A stretch of 64,000 nt of DNA from Prinia subflava (GCF_021018805.1 NC_086248.1:27784922-27848921); one strand, 5' to 3'. Shown: positions 46,810 to 58,930, numbered from the stretch's first letter. Numbers and translations: made by a program. Notes: generated by a model not told the origin, from the letters alone.

Positions 46810-49800
46810 TTTAGCTTCTAATTAGGCATTAAAGAAAAAAAATTGCAGAATCTACTTCTGTAGAAGAAGTAGATGGCGAATAAACTCCCAAGTAAAAGGG
46901 GAAGCCTGAGGTTCAGTAGTTCTTAGAATTTAGGAATGATGAACGAACATCTCTTCATTTAAAGGAAAATCATCACATCTTTTTGCTGTCTCAGCTGAGC
47001 CATTATATAAATGCAAAATTCATAGGAACTGAAACAAGAACCACAGCTCAAATACACTGGGAAGTACCTTCAGTTCCAAATGAATTGTGACTTTTTCTAC
47101 CTGAGTATTTTTAGTTTTCTGTGTTAAATAAGAAATAACATAAACCACAAAAATGTCTTATAGACATTTTGAACTTACACTGGGTACTATTCATTACTAC
47201 ATATAGTGGTTTACTTTTTTGCCTCCGATTTATTCATAACAAATCTCTCTTAAAAGTATTCAAGTTTTGTTAACCTGATTTTTACTCTTTTTTCTTTTCT
47301 TTTTTCAGCTCTTTCAAAACTGACAGGTTCCTTAAAATTGCTAAAAACGGTAAAAAATATTTTGCCTTTAAAGCAATACTTTATTAAATTTGGGCTATAG
47401 TTTGGGAAGAAAAGTACATACTATAAAGGTGACAAAGAGCAAAATATGGCAATTACAGATGAAATCTTGTGGTGAATGCCATTAGATTATGTGACTAGGA
47501 GAATTAAGAGGCCCTTCAAGAAATTGATGCTTTCTGCTCATTCTGCTTCAACTTCCTTTGCTCAGGTTTTGGAGAAGATTAAGATTGTCAAAGACATTAG
47601 CAACCCTACTGCTTTCATAGACTGATATTGACTCACGTTTTGCTATTGTTTTAATTTCAATTTGCTTTAAAATCAAAATAAGGGAAACATTAGAGGCCAT
47701 TTTTGTAGGTACTCTGGGAGAAACATTTGAATTTTGATGTTGGAAATGGTTTGAAACATTTGCAAATATTGTAACTTTTTTCTGATGCAAATATTCATCA
47801 AATGAAAAATGTGCCACACATCTGACACACATTTACATTTTTAAAAATAAATGGAATAATAGATATAAAACACAGTGTCTAGTGTAATTTAATTTCAATG
47901 GTGCCCTTTAGCAACACTTGGCAACAGTTACATGGAAGACAGAAAAAATATGGAAACTTCTTTCTGAGTGATTAAACAGCTTTCCTTTATTAAAATACAG
48001 CACAGTATTCTGAGCATGGAACAAACTACTCAGAGGTAAAGTGGCTTCATGAAATGTGAAAGGAAGTAAAACCCTATTTTACTATCGCACTGTTTGTATT
48101 TATGCAAGACAAAGCAAATGCAAAGGACAAAATGCAGGGGAGTAATTTTGACAATTAAATAATTTCTGATCATAATAAGTACCAAAAATGCTGAAATTAC
48201 TATTCAGATATGAGAACTGTTGGTTTGAAGAAAACACATGGCTCAGATATACCAGCAAGGGGTACACAATGTACTAGAGCACAGGGAGTTTGTATAATTT
48301 GAGAAAGACAATCAATTTGTTAGTAGGTCAAAAGTTAAAGTAATTGGTTTTTCAAAATTATTTTCTAATAGATACATTTTGCCTCTCCATATCTACTTAA
48401 CCAGAAGTTTATTAAACTCTGCTTTGCTTTCCTTTATATTTTTCCTCAAATTAGACATATAAGACCAATGTTTCACCTATTTTTTATGTTATTTATCAAA
48501 TAGAAAGAATATGCCATGAATTTTCTGTTTGTTTTGGGTTTTTTTTTCCTATGGACTGTGTCCCTGAATTTGCAAGTTAATCCATGCAAGTTGTTCCTAA
48601 GCTTATTTACTTTTTAAATTACAAGGTAATTCAACCATATAAAGTAATGAACGTTTGTATTTACTGTACTTCAAATATTCTTCTGGATAGGTGGATATAA
48701 CTTCATTTTCAGGTCTGTGGAAAACAACATCAAAAACTTTGATAAATTATCAAAGTTCCTTTCATTTTCAACTTTAATGATACTTGCATATTATACAAAG
48801 CAAAGCAAAGCAGTTCAAAGTTAGAATAGGTTAGAATGAAGTAATCTGCAGAATCTTGTGTTCTTGTGCATAAGGAGTATAATACAGTTTTAAATTCAAT
48901 GCTCATGTACTGTTCTGTCCCTTGCATCATTCAGTACACATGATTAATAGCATTCAGTAAATAGGTAGCTATTCAATATTTTGTTTTCTTGTTATTATTC
49001 ACTCTGCAGCCTTAGGCCACTATTAAAGTGCTGCTAGGGAGACAGAATTATTAATCTCCTCATGTTTTATTTGATGGCAATGATCATTATAGCATCTAAT
49101 GCTTCACAAATAGTAATTAATTTGCTTTAACAAAACTCCTGTGAAGTGAAAAGGTATTATTCTTGTTTAAAAGGTGGGGAGCTGAGGCAAAGAGATATGA
49201 ATGACTGAAATTTATGAACATTTTGAGATTTCTGAGATCTGCTTCCTTAGGAGACTGTCGAATTTTTAAAATTTCATTTATTCAAAACATAAATCTCATT
49301 TATTTCAGATGTAATGTGAGGTGTCCATTGCTGCAAAAGCAGGGTTTTAGGGCTAGGGATCAACTCATGAAATAATAGTTGCCTACACTGCAGGAAACAA
49401 TAGTTGATTTAGATACCCTTGACACCATTCATAGTCTGTGGAAATACTTTTAAGGTTTAGCTCATCTCATCTTCAAACAGATAAGTCAAATGGTACAAAT
49501 GCCTATTTTTCTCTCTCTTGTAATCTCTCCTAGTTCAAGAGTCAGCACAAACTAATCATAAACCAGCTCCTTATCTTAATGCTCATTCTTCATAACTCTC
49601 TTAGTCTAAGACCTTGCATTATGGCTGTGTTTTATGACCCTGTACAATTTCTTCCTTTTGTCTAATGTACAGAGAGAAGGAAAGCTGACAGACCACATAC
49701 TTTCCATACTCTCAGATTCTCTCTTTATACAACAGTTGTCAATATTAGATACTAGTAAGTAGGAAAGTAATTCACAACAATAACTGGGAGCAAAACTTCC

Positions 49801-52155
49801 ATGGGTGGAGAAAGTGATATAGTTCCCTAAACAAATTTAGTGTTTTTTGCAGCTAAGATTGAAAAGTTAGGATTTTGTCTGGGCTAATACATGCTTTCTC
49901 ATAGTTTAAACAAAGGAGATAACTTTTCACGGTAAGAAACACCTCCTTGATTGCATGGTTCCTCATGTGTGAGCTAGGTCTGTATAGCAGCTGCAAAAAA
50001 ATGATTCAAAGTAATCTAAAAACAATTCTTTAAATTCAACATAGATTTTATTTCAACAAAATCTACAGCTCTGTATGATCCCAGATTTTTAGTTGGCCTA
50101 TTCCTATGAATTAAATATCTTATTTTGTGTGTTTTGCATTTGATTAAACAGGTTGCACGGTTTAGTTCCATAAGTGTTTTTTCAAATATCAAATATTTTC
50201 AACTTTGAATGTAGACTTAAATGTTATAGAACCCTAGTTATAAAATCTAATCACTGTTTGAAATTCACTGTTACATTTACCTCACGGTTTGTTTTGTGCC
50301 TGTCTACCATAACTTGCCAATTGACAGAGTTAATGGAACAATCAAGAATTACCTTTCTTATATTGTACAGCAGTTTTTAGGGCAACCATGAATGATAGAT
50401 GCGATTTATTCCAGACCAATGCATTTTTCTTTTTTATTTTACAGCAGTGAAAAAACACCTTTCATATGACAAAAATTGGAACACATCTGCTGAAGGCTGA
50501 GTGATAGAAGTCCCTTGATGTTTAAACATGCAAAGCATACCATCACTAATGCAAAGAACTGAGAGAATATGGGGTCTTATTATGAAGTAAGTAGTGTGAA
50601 CAGTGAATAAGGAAATATAAAATCAAAATGTTTTCCTTTGTTCTGATTCTTTTATCCTTAAAAATTTTACAGGACACATGTATCTCTTCTTATTGTGTTC
50701 CAATTCTAACATAAAAACTGGACAATGAAAACTTGAAAAAACCATAGAACCTTCAGAAATTTAGTGGCTTATATTGATACAGATAAATGACATAAATTCA
50801 GTCCAAGTATTATTTCAAATGCTTTACTGAAATAAATATTTAACTCTTCAAAGCAGGCGGAAATTCTGAATTCAAATAGTTACATTAAAAAGAGATTAAT
50901 GATGTCATAAATAATATAGTTAGTTTAAAAAAAAAAGCAAAAAACAAAAGCAGAAACAAACAAAACCCCAACAAACCCCTCCAAAATATCATGTGAAAGT
51001 GTAAAAAAAATCATGCTAAAGAAATAAAAGAAATAATTACCATGGTCACTGAAGGATTTAGATTTATCCTCTAAGCTGGGGGTAAATATAACCAAGACTG
51101 CCCACTGCAAAAATATATTCTTTGAATCAATTGCCTTATGCCTTAGTATTTTATTGATGCATTCTGGCCCCAGTTAAGTAGAAGACCAAAAAAGTGTACA
51201 CTTAAGAACACAAAGAACACAGAGAAGAAACTCACCTTGCTGTAGCAGAAATTGATATGTAGGTGTTGATAAAAAGCTGTTGAAAGATCACCAGAAATTC
51301 AAAGGATTCTCCAACATGAAACAGAATGCTTTTCCTACTAGAGCTGAAGAACACACAGACTTTAGAGAATGTCAAGCATGTTTTATTTTGATGGTTTAGA
51401 TCCTTATATTCATACATGAATAATAAAATTAATTTGGGAGACTAGTGGATTTATTGCCCATTTATGCTTGAGCTGGAAGAAGGTGATTAACTGACAACAA
51501 CTTACTTCTATTTAGAACCCTTATGTTGGTTGAAACATAATTTGATATTAATAAAATATCTCAATGCTAATACCAATTCTCAGATACAAAATTATTTATG
51601 TTTACTATGTTTTTAAACCAATAAAGTCAAACATTATCCTAGTTTTATTTCATGAAAGAAATCTATAATTTTCTGAAATTATAATTTTAATTTTATTAAC
51701 ATGTGATAAAGTATTTTATTGTTCAAAGACAAAATCTGACTGTCAAATCAATAACAGCTAACAGATGAATACATTGGTGGATATTGGAAATAGTGTTCTG
51801 ATGTGTTTAATCAGTTATTGAAGGGCAAAACAGTAAAGGAGTAATAATAGTCTGCAACTGTTCTATCAGAATTTAGAGCACATAATTTTTGGACTGTAGT
51901 GCTTACAGCTGTGAATGATCAGAAAAAAATGTAGTGAGCTTGAGGAGAGTGGAAATTTTAAAGAATTATTTAAAGTGCTTTCACATGAATGTGGCATATT
52001 GCATGGCAAAGTCTTAGAAAACATTAAGAGGCATGAAAAGAATACCTGTTCTATCTGTATTAGGAAATCAAATTCCCAACTGCAGTTGAGCATGTGTAAG
52101 TCTTCCTGTTGCATCAAAAGATACTTGAACCTATTAAGATATGATAATTGAGGTA
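46810..52155. other. AT-rich stretch, two candidate exons near 51 kb
   Basis: No transposon is recognised in over 5 kb. Candidate exon 51041-51104 is listed. A second exon-like piece at 51236-51353 (minus) has a GTTCTTCAG acceptor, a GCAAG|GTGAGTTT donor and an open frame with SSRKSILFHVGESFEFLVI. Its phase does not fit the neighbouring candidate, so it is given little weight. Confidence 0.45.
51041..51104 (-). other. Candidate exon, phase-compatible with 45726-45908
   Basis: The acceptor is ATATATTTTTGCAG; the donor CATG|GTAATT is weaker than consensus. The 64 bases read WAVLVIFTPSLEDKSKSFSD and H in one frame and end with one base, which joins the GA at the start of the 45726-45908 candidate to make a glycine codon. 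No family is recognised. A 64-base open segment is common by chance; only the pairing makes it worth listing. Confidence 0.2.
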
Positions 52156-53075
52156 TGCCTGAATTAAGGTGAAAAAGAGACCATGTGCTGAAGTCAATAA
52201 TAGGGATTTTATTTAACAATTAAATGTGAGGTACAGAGATAGAAAGAAATAGAAAGGGGCAGGGGAAAGAGAGATAAACATATCAAGCAGAACACGGTCA
52301 CCAGTCATGGATCTAGCAGCATCCCTTTGGTCTTTCTTCACTCTGGGCTTGTCCTTGCTGGAGATTCTGAGTCATTCAAAACTTTTCACTATTGATACTT
52401 TTTAACAGAGTAAGGAATGCTCATTGGCAACATAGTTGTCTCATTCTATTTCTCCAATGATTTGCATGCTTCTAAGGATGATTAGTTCATATGCTTAGTC
52501 TTTCTCTTCTTTTGACTTGATGGGTTGGTGAGACGTGAGTTGGTGGTCATGTTCTCCCCCCTCCGGAATTACCTTTTGCCCAGTCAGAGCTCATTTCAGC
52601 ACAGTTGCTGAGTCAGATTTCTTTGTGGTCCCTAATTTCTGTACCCTTTTTTTTTCATTTTCAGTGATAAATTCTTCTCCCTCAGCTTTGTTAATCTCTT
52701 ACAGGTCTGAGATAAGATTACAGTACTGCCTTTGCCTTACTTCAAGTTCCTGCTGTGGTGGCTTAACTACAGTTCCAGGTACCCATGGTGGGATCTTCAA
52801 GGGGGCTTCAGTGACTGCTGGTGGTCACAGGTGCCATCTGTCACAGAACTTGGGGTGATCTTTGTTTGACTGGTGATAGGTGTATGAGCAGTTGCTTCTA
52901 TATAGAGTTTCTCACAGTGAGAATTTTTGTCTGGATTGTGTACTAACTAGATCTTTTCCACTCCTCAAGTAAGTGCCATCCTGTCTCTCCATTCTGTGCT
53001 TATCTCGTGGCAAAGTCCTTTTGTGTCCTTAAAAGTATTTGAGACAGGCAACTGTGCTCTTTAAGTCCTTAGAGA
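52156..53075 (-). mobile_element. LTR, family A (long copy)
   Basis: The left end TGCCTGAATTAAGGTG and the following block with GATTTTATTTAACA (reverse AATAAA) match 6994-7548. After that it carries a middle block absent from the shorter copy (about 52360-52700). Then the two resume together at AAGTTCCTGCTGTGGTGGCT and AGAATTTTTGTCTGGATTG. The right end is taken near 53075 where similarity fades. The 107-codon plus-strand frame here is a shadow. No retroviral genes adjoin. Confidence 0.65.
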
Positions 53076-54588
53076 ATTATATTCTTTTTGGATGACTATG
53101 TAGAAACATCTTCTGAAAAAGTAATTTATAGTACATGCAATGGGATTTGTTGATCATCAGTGATTATGTTTAAAATAACAGCAACAACAGAAGTTTCTCC
53201 ATGCAGTGAGAATATTTAACAAAAAATTATATTAGAGCTGTTTGTCTAAATCTCTAAAACAGGTTTAAATAGATCAGTCTTACTAATTCAGGCTATATAC
53301 TCTGCATGTTTTAATATTAATTTGGGTACATCCAGTAGTCGTGGTTGGAAGGTTTATACACTAGGTGACTTACATAGGAACCCATGACAGGAACCAGGAA
53401 TAAAAGGCAAGGTAGGCATCATCTCACTACTACTCCTGTCTTGAAGACAGGATGTAAAAGCAACAGGCAGAAAATACACTAATGCCTTAAATCCCAATTC
53501 TTTCCTTAAGATTAGGATTTAAATAAATTCCAAAGTTTAAAGTAGCAGCTTAACGACTCCTTTTTTGTAAGCATGAAAAGAAAGGGTCTCTAAAGGTTCA
53601 TGACAGACACTTCTGAGTCTAACATAGACTTTGGTGTTGCAATTTTGGTACTATATGTATACTACATCTGAGTACTTAACTTGTCAAGGACTTACACATT
53701 CTGAATCTTAACTGAGAATTCAATATAGCTTGCACAGTGCTGGTTTGTAACTTAGATTTTTAATGCTGCTGTGAAACTCTGACTTAACAGAAAAAAACCT
53801 ACTGTTTAATTTGTTACATTACAATTAGAACAACATAACCTTCTCATTATGGTAATAATGATACAGCTCGGTTTCAAGTGGGGAGATAATATTAAGTACT
53901 TTTATCTGTTAATTAGTATATTGACACCAGATTTTGTATTGACTGTGGCTCATTTGATTTCATTGTTTGTCTGTGCATACATCCCTGGTATTATAATTTT
54001 TAAAAATCCACTAAAATCCTTGTCTCCATTTCTCTACAATTTGGCTGTTGTGATAGTGTAAAAGACTGTGGATCCAGGCTGTGGGCAACAAAAAGAAAGC
54101 ATTTCTTTCAAACTCTTAGGCAGGGCTAGGCACAAAGGATGCATTTCTTCAGGGTATTCATGAATTCCTAACTCAAAGAACAACTGAATTCAAATAAGTG
54201 CGGCTCAACAGTAGAAAAAAAACTATTATTATTTCTCATCCAAAAAGAAGTTCCCGACTGTTATTTAGACTTATTAATTACCTTTGGTTAATTGGCAATC
54301 CAGAGCTGAACTTCAATGGCATAGTGCTAATTTATTTCCTTTTTGCATATGGTTTGTAACACAGCAGTTTACACAACACTGCATATACGAAGAGCCTGCT
54401 TCCTGAAGATTTTATGTTCTTTCTGTTAGAGATTTGCTGGTCCTCTTACCATCAAAATTATTTTCTTAAGGCAGATATAGACATGACATGTTGTCACATG
54501 AAAGGGGCAGATTTTCTTGAACCCTTTATATTTGATCAAAATATCAGTGCCCCAGGATAAACAAGATCCTTGGACTCTGCCAGTCTAT
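53076..54588. other. AT-rich spacer, nothing recognised
   Basis: No gene or repeat identified. A 70-codon plus-strand frame at 53849-54061 contains hydrophobic runs but no start or splice context that would support a gene. Confidence 0.5.
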
Positions 54589-54985
54589 TGGTGCCCTTTT
54601 ACAGGGACCCCAAATCAAAAGCACAAAAACATTTGCAAACACATTAAAATAGTAAAGTAAAAAAGCGGACCTTTATTTGGAAGTTTCCTGGTGTCCCGGT
54701 GGTGATGGACACATGGTCGTCCAATTTCTGCAATTTTATAAGGTTAATTAATTAGGATATCTAACAGAGACAATAGGAGATTTGATTGTCCCAGTAATCC
54801 ACCCCTGGGTCAGCCCCTTGAAGCTGGTCCAAGGGCTTCTTTGCTCCACTTCTCATTATGTCTTGTTCCCTTACTTGGAAATAATACTAAGCAGTGTTTC
54901 AGGAACGTGTTAGAAGGTTAGGTTATTACTTTAAAAATCTAACAGATAAGGTAGAACAAATAGCAGAAGCTGCATATACAGAGCT
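54589..54985 (-). mobile_element. Probable LTR, minus strand
   Basis: The left edge TGGTGCCCTTTTACAGGGAC can be the complement of an LTR 3' end. GGACCTTTATTTGGAAG near 54668-54684 gives a reverse-strand AATAAA, and a GTCCCGGTGG block follows. Upstream, in minus-strand terms, lie the AGTCCCTTG-like and CCTAATTAATTAACC segments. The right end is not defined. It directly precedes another minus-strand LTR-like unit at 55041. Confidence 0.45.
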
Positions 54986-55040
54986 ATGTATAGAGAGCTA
55001 TGAATATATGAAAAATACATAAAAAGCAAAAATCTTTATG

Positions 55041-55453
55041 TGTCGCAGTTTTGGAGACAGACACACAATTGAACACACCAAGTCCATGCAACAACCGCCA
55101 AGATTTATTGATGGTTGCCCTCTTTTATAGGGATTTCAAAATTCCTGCTCTTATACACCTGATTGGTCGATGTCTTAACACTGCCCAGCTCACTGGCCAA
55201 GGATATGTCTGCATTCAGATTGAATGGGATTGGTTGGGCTGCTCAGTTTGAACTGTATTCTAGCCTATCACTGTCTTACCTGGGGACTTGTTCAATTCTA
55301 TTCTCTAATGAGCTGGCTGGTAGCATCGGGGTCTGTTATGGCCAGTTTTATCTGTGCAGCTTACAGGTCAGCTGTAGCTGTCACATTTAGGCATCCCACT
55401 GAACAGCCCACGGTATCAGAGCATGGTCTAACTAACCTATTCAGGGTCACACA
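55041..55453 (-). mobile_element. LTR with short R region, minus strand
   Basis: The unit runs from TGTCGCAGTTTTGGAG to CAGGGTCACACA, so it has TG...CA ends. On the minus strand a TATAAAAGAGG box (complement of 55119-55129) lies only about 20 bases before AATAAA (complement of 55104-55109). A very short R and a polyadenylation signal close to the TATA box are features of alpha- and betaretrovirus-like LTRs. CCAATC boxes (complement of GATTGG) occur upstream at 55162 and 55228. Overlapping 66-77-codon frames are shadows. No clear target duplication. Confidence 0.7.
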
Positions 55454-55611
55454 GTGACAGCATGCACATTCTTGGTGTATTTTCCACTGCTGGCTGCTGC
55501 TGGTGTCCTTGAAGGACTCACACTAGCAGTTTATGGAACAACACACTTTTCTAATAAACCCACAGATAATAGAAAACATTAGTGGCAAAGTTCAGAGATT
55601 GTCATCGATAG

Positions 55612-56052
55612 CTATGCATTAAGCATTAGCTTTCATATTTTCAGATTCTGTGCTGCCTAGGGATGTATTTCTGAGCCTCATATTAAGTGCCAGTAAGCTC
55701 TCTTCACAGAGCAGGTAGACAAAACAAATTCTTCTGCTGAGGACCAAGGACAAATTTCAGCCCAACAGCATAAACAACGGTGGACTGAAGAAAGAAAACA
55801 AGAAGGATGAGACCTCACAACCTGAAGCTGTAACTGGACAATTAATCCCCAATATGCAAATGCACCAAAACTCATAATAATGTAAGATCTTGTGACCAGT
55901 CAGCCATTTTGTGACCATTATTTCACCCTGAGTGTAGCCCTGGTCAGGCTCCCATCCTGCCCAAGGTGGTTCTGGAGGTCTTTCAATAAATGCCTACTTT
56001 ATTCTCTAGCTCTGTCCAGTCTCTGTTTCAGGTCAGCCTTCCCAAGGCATCA
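55612..56052 (+). mobile_element. Solo LTR, family B, copy 2
   Basis: It aligns from CTATGCATTAAGCATTAGCT to CCCAAGGCATCA with 42991-43436. The first two bases are CT where the relative has TG, so the terminus has mutated. ATAG lies directly outside both ends (55608-55611 and 56053-56056), a perfect 4-bp target duplication. AATAAA is at 55985-55990. The TATA box of copy 1 is degraded here (CATAATAAT), suggesting the promoter has decayed. Confidence 0.9.
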
Positions 56053-56683
56053 ATAGTAACTGACTGCAAAGATGAATCTGAAGGGCTATACAGACAAACT
56101 CTAATCACCAATTAAAACTAGCTTGAAGCCATCATTTAAGACACATAAAGTATGTTTCTTACCCAGTAGGCATCTTTGTGGAAGAAAAAGACAGGTTTAG
56201 CCCACTGACCAATCCCAGAATTTACAATGAAGTTTTCTTTGGCCCACTTAAGCTACATTTATGTTATTTTCTTTGAAGAAGAGGAAATGATGGAGTTACA
56301 GTTGATGTTATTTCATGTTTGGGTGGAGTTGAAGTGACTTTAGTCATTAGCATACGTAGGGCATAAAAAGTAATATGTATTTTCAAGTTAATGAAAAAAG
56401 TGCAGCTTTCTGTTATCATCTGATCATTCTTTTGATCTAGTTCCTATTGGCTGTGTGGTTCTTGATGGAGCACAACCACAACACTGCTGTGTTGCTCCAT
56501 CTTTGTTTCATATCTGCATTGATTTCAACAGAGCACCTCTGTAAGCATCTTTGTGCCTCTAAGTCTTTTGTTTTGAGGCTTTGTTAGAGCAGTACACCAA
56601 GCGCCCTAAGTGTTTCTGTTCCTATAGTGTGCAGTTTGTCACTGGTGTACTATAGCCAATGTGTGCAATCCTTCTTACTGAAC

Positions 56684-57921
56684 TGTCGGAGTCCATGTTT
56701 CCATGGATCCTCCACAGAGAGTGAAAAGTACAGAGATAGAATTAAAACCTTTAGAAAAATTAGAATATATAAAAGCTTTAGATACATAAAGTAGAAATCT
56801 AACCCTTAGCTTTAAGCTTTACATGCCCTAAGTCCTAGTTCAGTGTAGAAGGACACAGCTTCAGGCTTAGTGATAGAGTACAGACATAACAAAAATAGAG
56901 TAGGGTACTGTTTATAATTTTTAGTATGAGTTTTATGTACAACAAGGTAGAACCTTATGCTAGTAAGGTAGAGTTTTACGTTAATAGATGTGCTATGTGC
57001 ATAGGTTTTGATGCTGATCTTCGTAGTTTTACGAACTTTAAAATTGTCCCTAAATTAGTTAGTGTGTAAATAAAAAATATGAATATGCATTTTGCAATTT
57101 GGGATAAAAAGCCTCTGTGTCAGTCAGTCAGTCGGACGGATTGGAAGAATTGGTCGAGTGATCAATCCGATCTATCGATCCAACCTCCACCTCCTGCAGC
57201 CTGAAGAAGGAGCCTTGCCAGGGAGCCGAATGGGATTCTAAAGGTAGCTTGGGATCTGGGCCCTGGGGTCCCGTCCCTTCCTCCTGTGAGGGTTCGGGAC
57301 CCCAGGGATCCTCCCTGGCCCCTGCGATCCCGTCCCTTCCCTTTTCCCCTGCGGCGTTTGCCCCGGGACTCTGTTCAGGGCTGCTGGGGAGTCTGTGAGG
57401 GTTCCTGTCTCTGCAACCGGGAACTGCAAGGGTTTGGGACCCCGGGACCCTTCCTTGTCCCTGTGACCCTGCTTTCGGGAACTCTGCCGAGTTGGGGACC
57501 CCTCCATTGCCACTGTGATCCCTGCAGCCGGGACCCCTGTCTGGGATCTGTGATCTTGTGTTCCCTTTCTGTTATTGTGACCCCACGGTTGAAAAATCCT
57601 GCATGAGGACAGATAGGAGGCTGATTTACCTGGAAGCTGTAATGTCAGATGTGTGTTTTGCTTATAGCTAGTTTTGCTTGTTAAGAATTCTATGCTTTGT
57701 TTGCTGTTTCATTAGAGTTGTGTGTGTTAAGATTTCTATGTTTTGGTTATTGTCTTGTTTAGACTTTGTTTGCCTAGGTTTATAATTAGTTGTAGAATAA
57801 GGCCGCTCTCAGAACTCTTATGCCTTCAGATGTGTGCTTCTGTATAAATAAACCACTCTATTTAGATACTAAAATGCTGTAAGACCTTTTAGATACTTTA
57901 TGCCCGTACCCGACCTAGGCA
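56684..57921 (+). mobile_element. 1.24-kb solo LTR with 6-bp target duplication
   Basis: The unit runs from TGTCGGAGTCC to CCTAGGCA and is bounded by CTGAAC on both sides (56678-56683 and 57922-57927), a 6-bp duplication typical of class II (ERVK-like) elements. A GGGATAAAAAGCC TATA-like box is at 57101-57113, followed by GTCAGTCAGTCAGTCGG. The AATAAA signal is at 57847-57852. The roughly 740 bases between them are GC-rich and repetitive. The 91- and 106-codon opposing frames at 57238-57606 are by-products of this composition. It could also be a deleted provirus, but I see no second LTR or viral genes. Confidence 0.78.
57240..57600. repeat. GC-rich degenerate repeats inside the LTR
   Basis: Variants of GGGACCCC, TCCCGTCCCTTCC and CTGTGATCCC recur every few tens of bases. 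GGACCCC/GGGGTCC pairs are self-complementary and could form a structured leader RNA. Composition contrasts sharply with the AT-rich parts of the same LTR. Confidence 0.75.
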
Positions 57922-58627
57922 CTGAACTTTGTTTTTAGGTCCCACACATGCACTAAATTTTTGTCATGACCTTGGTATATTTAAACATTTCTGGGTTTCA
58001 TTTATATAAAGTTCTTCATATTGCTAATGTTATTGTTAGTTTTCTCACTGAAGGTGGGGACCTTGATGAAAGAACTATTGAGCAAGAATGCAGACAAATG
58101 TAGTAAATTAGACATTACTTTAAAGCTCCCCACCAAGAAGGTGCAGAAGTGTTGGTCCTTTCCCTCTTCAAATTCTATATCTCCACAGGGAGCACTCTAA
58201 TGATTATTCACTGCCTTTCATCTCTATTTTTCCAACCCAACTGGGGTGAAAACTATTATATAACATTAACATAGTTAGAATTCTCTACATGAAGAAATGA
58301 CCCTTGATATTTGTTCCGAATTTGGTGGTTTTTTCTTGACTTATTTCTTTATCTGAAAATCTGTAAATCTCAAGCATATAGGGTTTTTTTCTAGAAAAGA
58401 GCCTTTTCTGTTCAATATTCTTTGAAATGTCTTCTTATAAAGCATTTTCCACATTTTAAAAGGCTAACTGCACCAAGGAAATCAACACATTTTGCTACCT
58501 TCTGTGAGAAATTTTCTTCAAAAAGCTGACAAAACCGATATAGGTACCGTGCAAAAATCATATGTTGGAAAATATTAATCTGTAGAAAATTTTGTTGTTC
58601 CAGTGTGCAAATAAATATTAATTACTG

Positions 58628-58930
58628 CTGCAGGGGAATATTTGCTCTAGCACTTGGAACAGTTTCTTCCCCTCTTTCACTGACCTTGGAGTCAGTATGG
58701 TTTTTGTTCTCAGATATTCTCACTCCTCTATCTCACAACTTAAGCATTTTCTCCCCTTCTTACCAATGAGATGCCACCTGCATCATCGGTGGCTTAACAC
58801 CAACCAGTGAAAGGTCCTTGGAGATGGCTGGAACTGTCTCCAGCAGAGGGGCAGCTCTTGGTGTCTCTTCACAAGCCCTGCCTCTGCTACCAAAACTCTG
58901 CTGTAAACCAAATGCATTAAATCTAAAAGA
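58628..58930 (-). mobile_element. Truncated copy of the 3954-4978 LTR
   Basis: On the minus strand it follows the 3954 LTR order: GCATTTGGTTTACAGCAG, GTTTTGGTAGCAGAGGC, CTTGTGAAGAGAC, GTTCCAGCCATCTCCAAGG, GGTGGCATCTCATTGG, then GTGAGAATATCTGAG, CTCCAAGGTCAGTGA and ATTCCCCTGCAGCAG. It stops near 58628, so the GC-rich repeats and polyadenylation end are missing. The 72- and 84-codon minus-strand frames are LTR shadows, and the apparent splice donor at 58759 is part of this LTR. Confidence 0.72.

Noticed and set aside
51236..51353. Exon-like segment (minus) with open frame SSRKSILFHVGESFEF
   Set aside because: Its exit phase does not fit the adjacent candidate exon at 51041-51104 in any open frame.
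42991..56052. The two family B LTRs as the ends of one large provirus
   Set aside because: Their flanking duplications differ (GCAG and ATAG) and no retroviral genes lie between them.
57238..57606. Opposing 91- and 106-codon frames
   Set aside because: They arise from the GC-rich degenerate repeats of the 56684 LTR and have no protein-like features.
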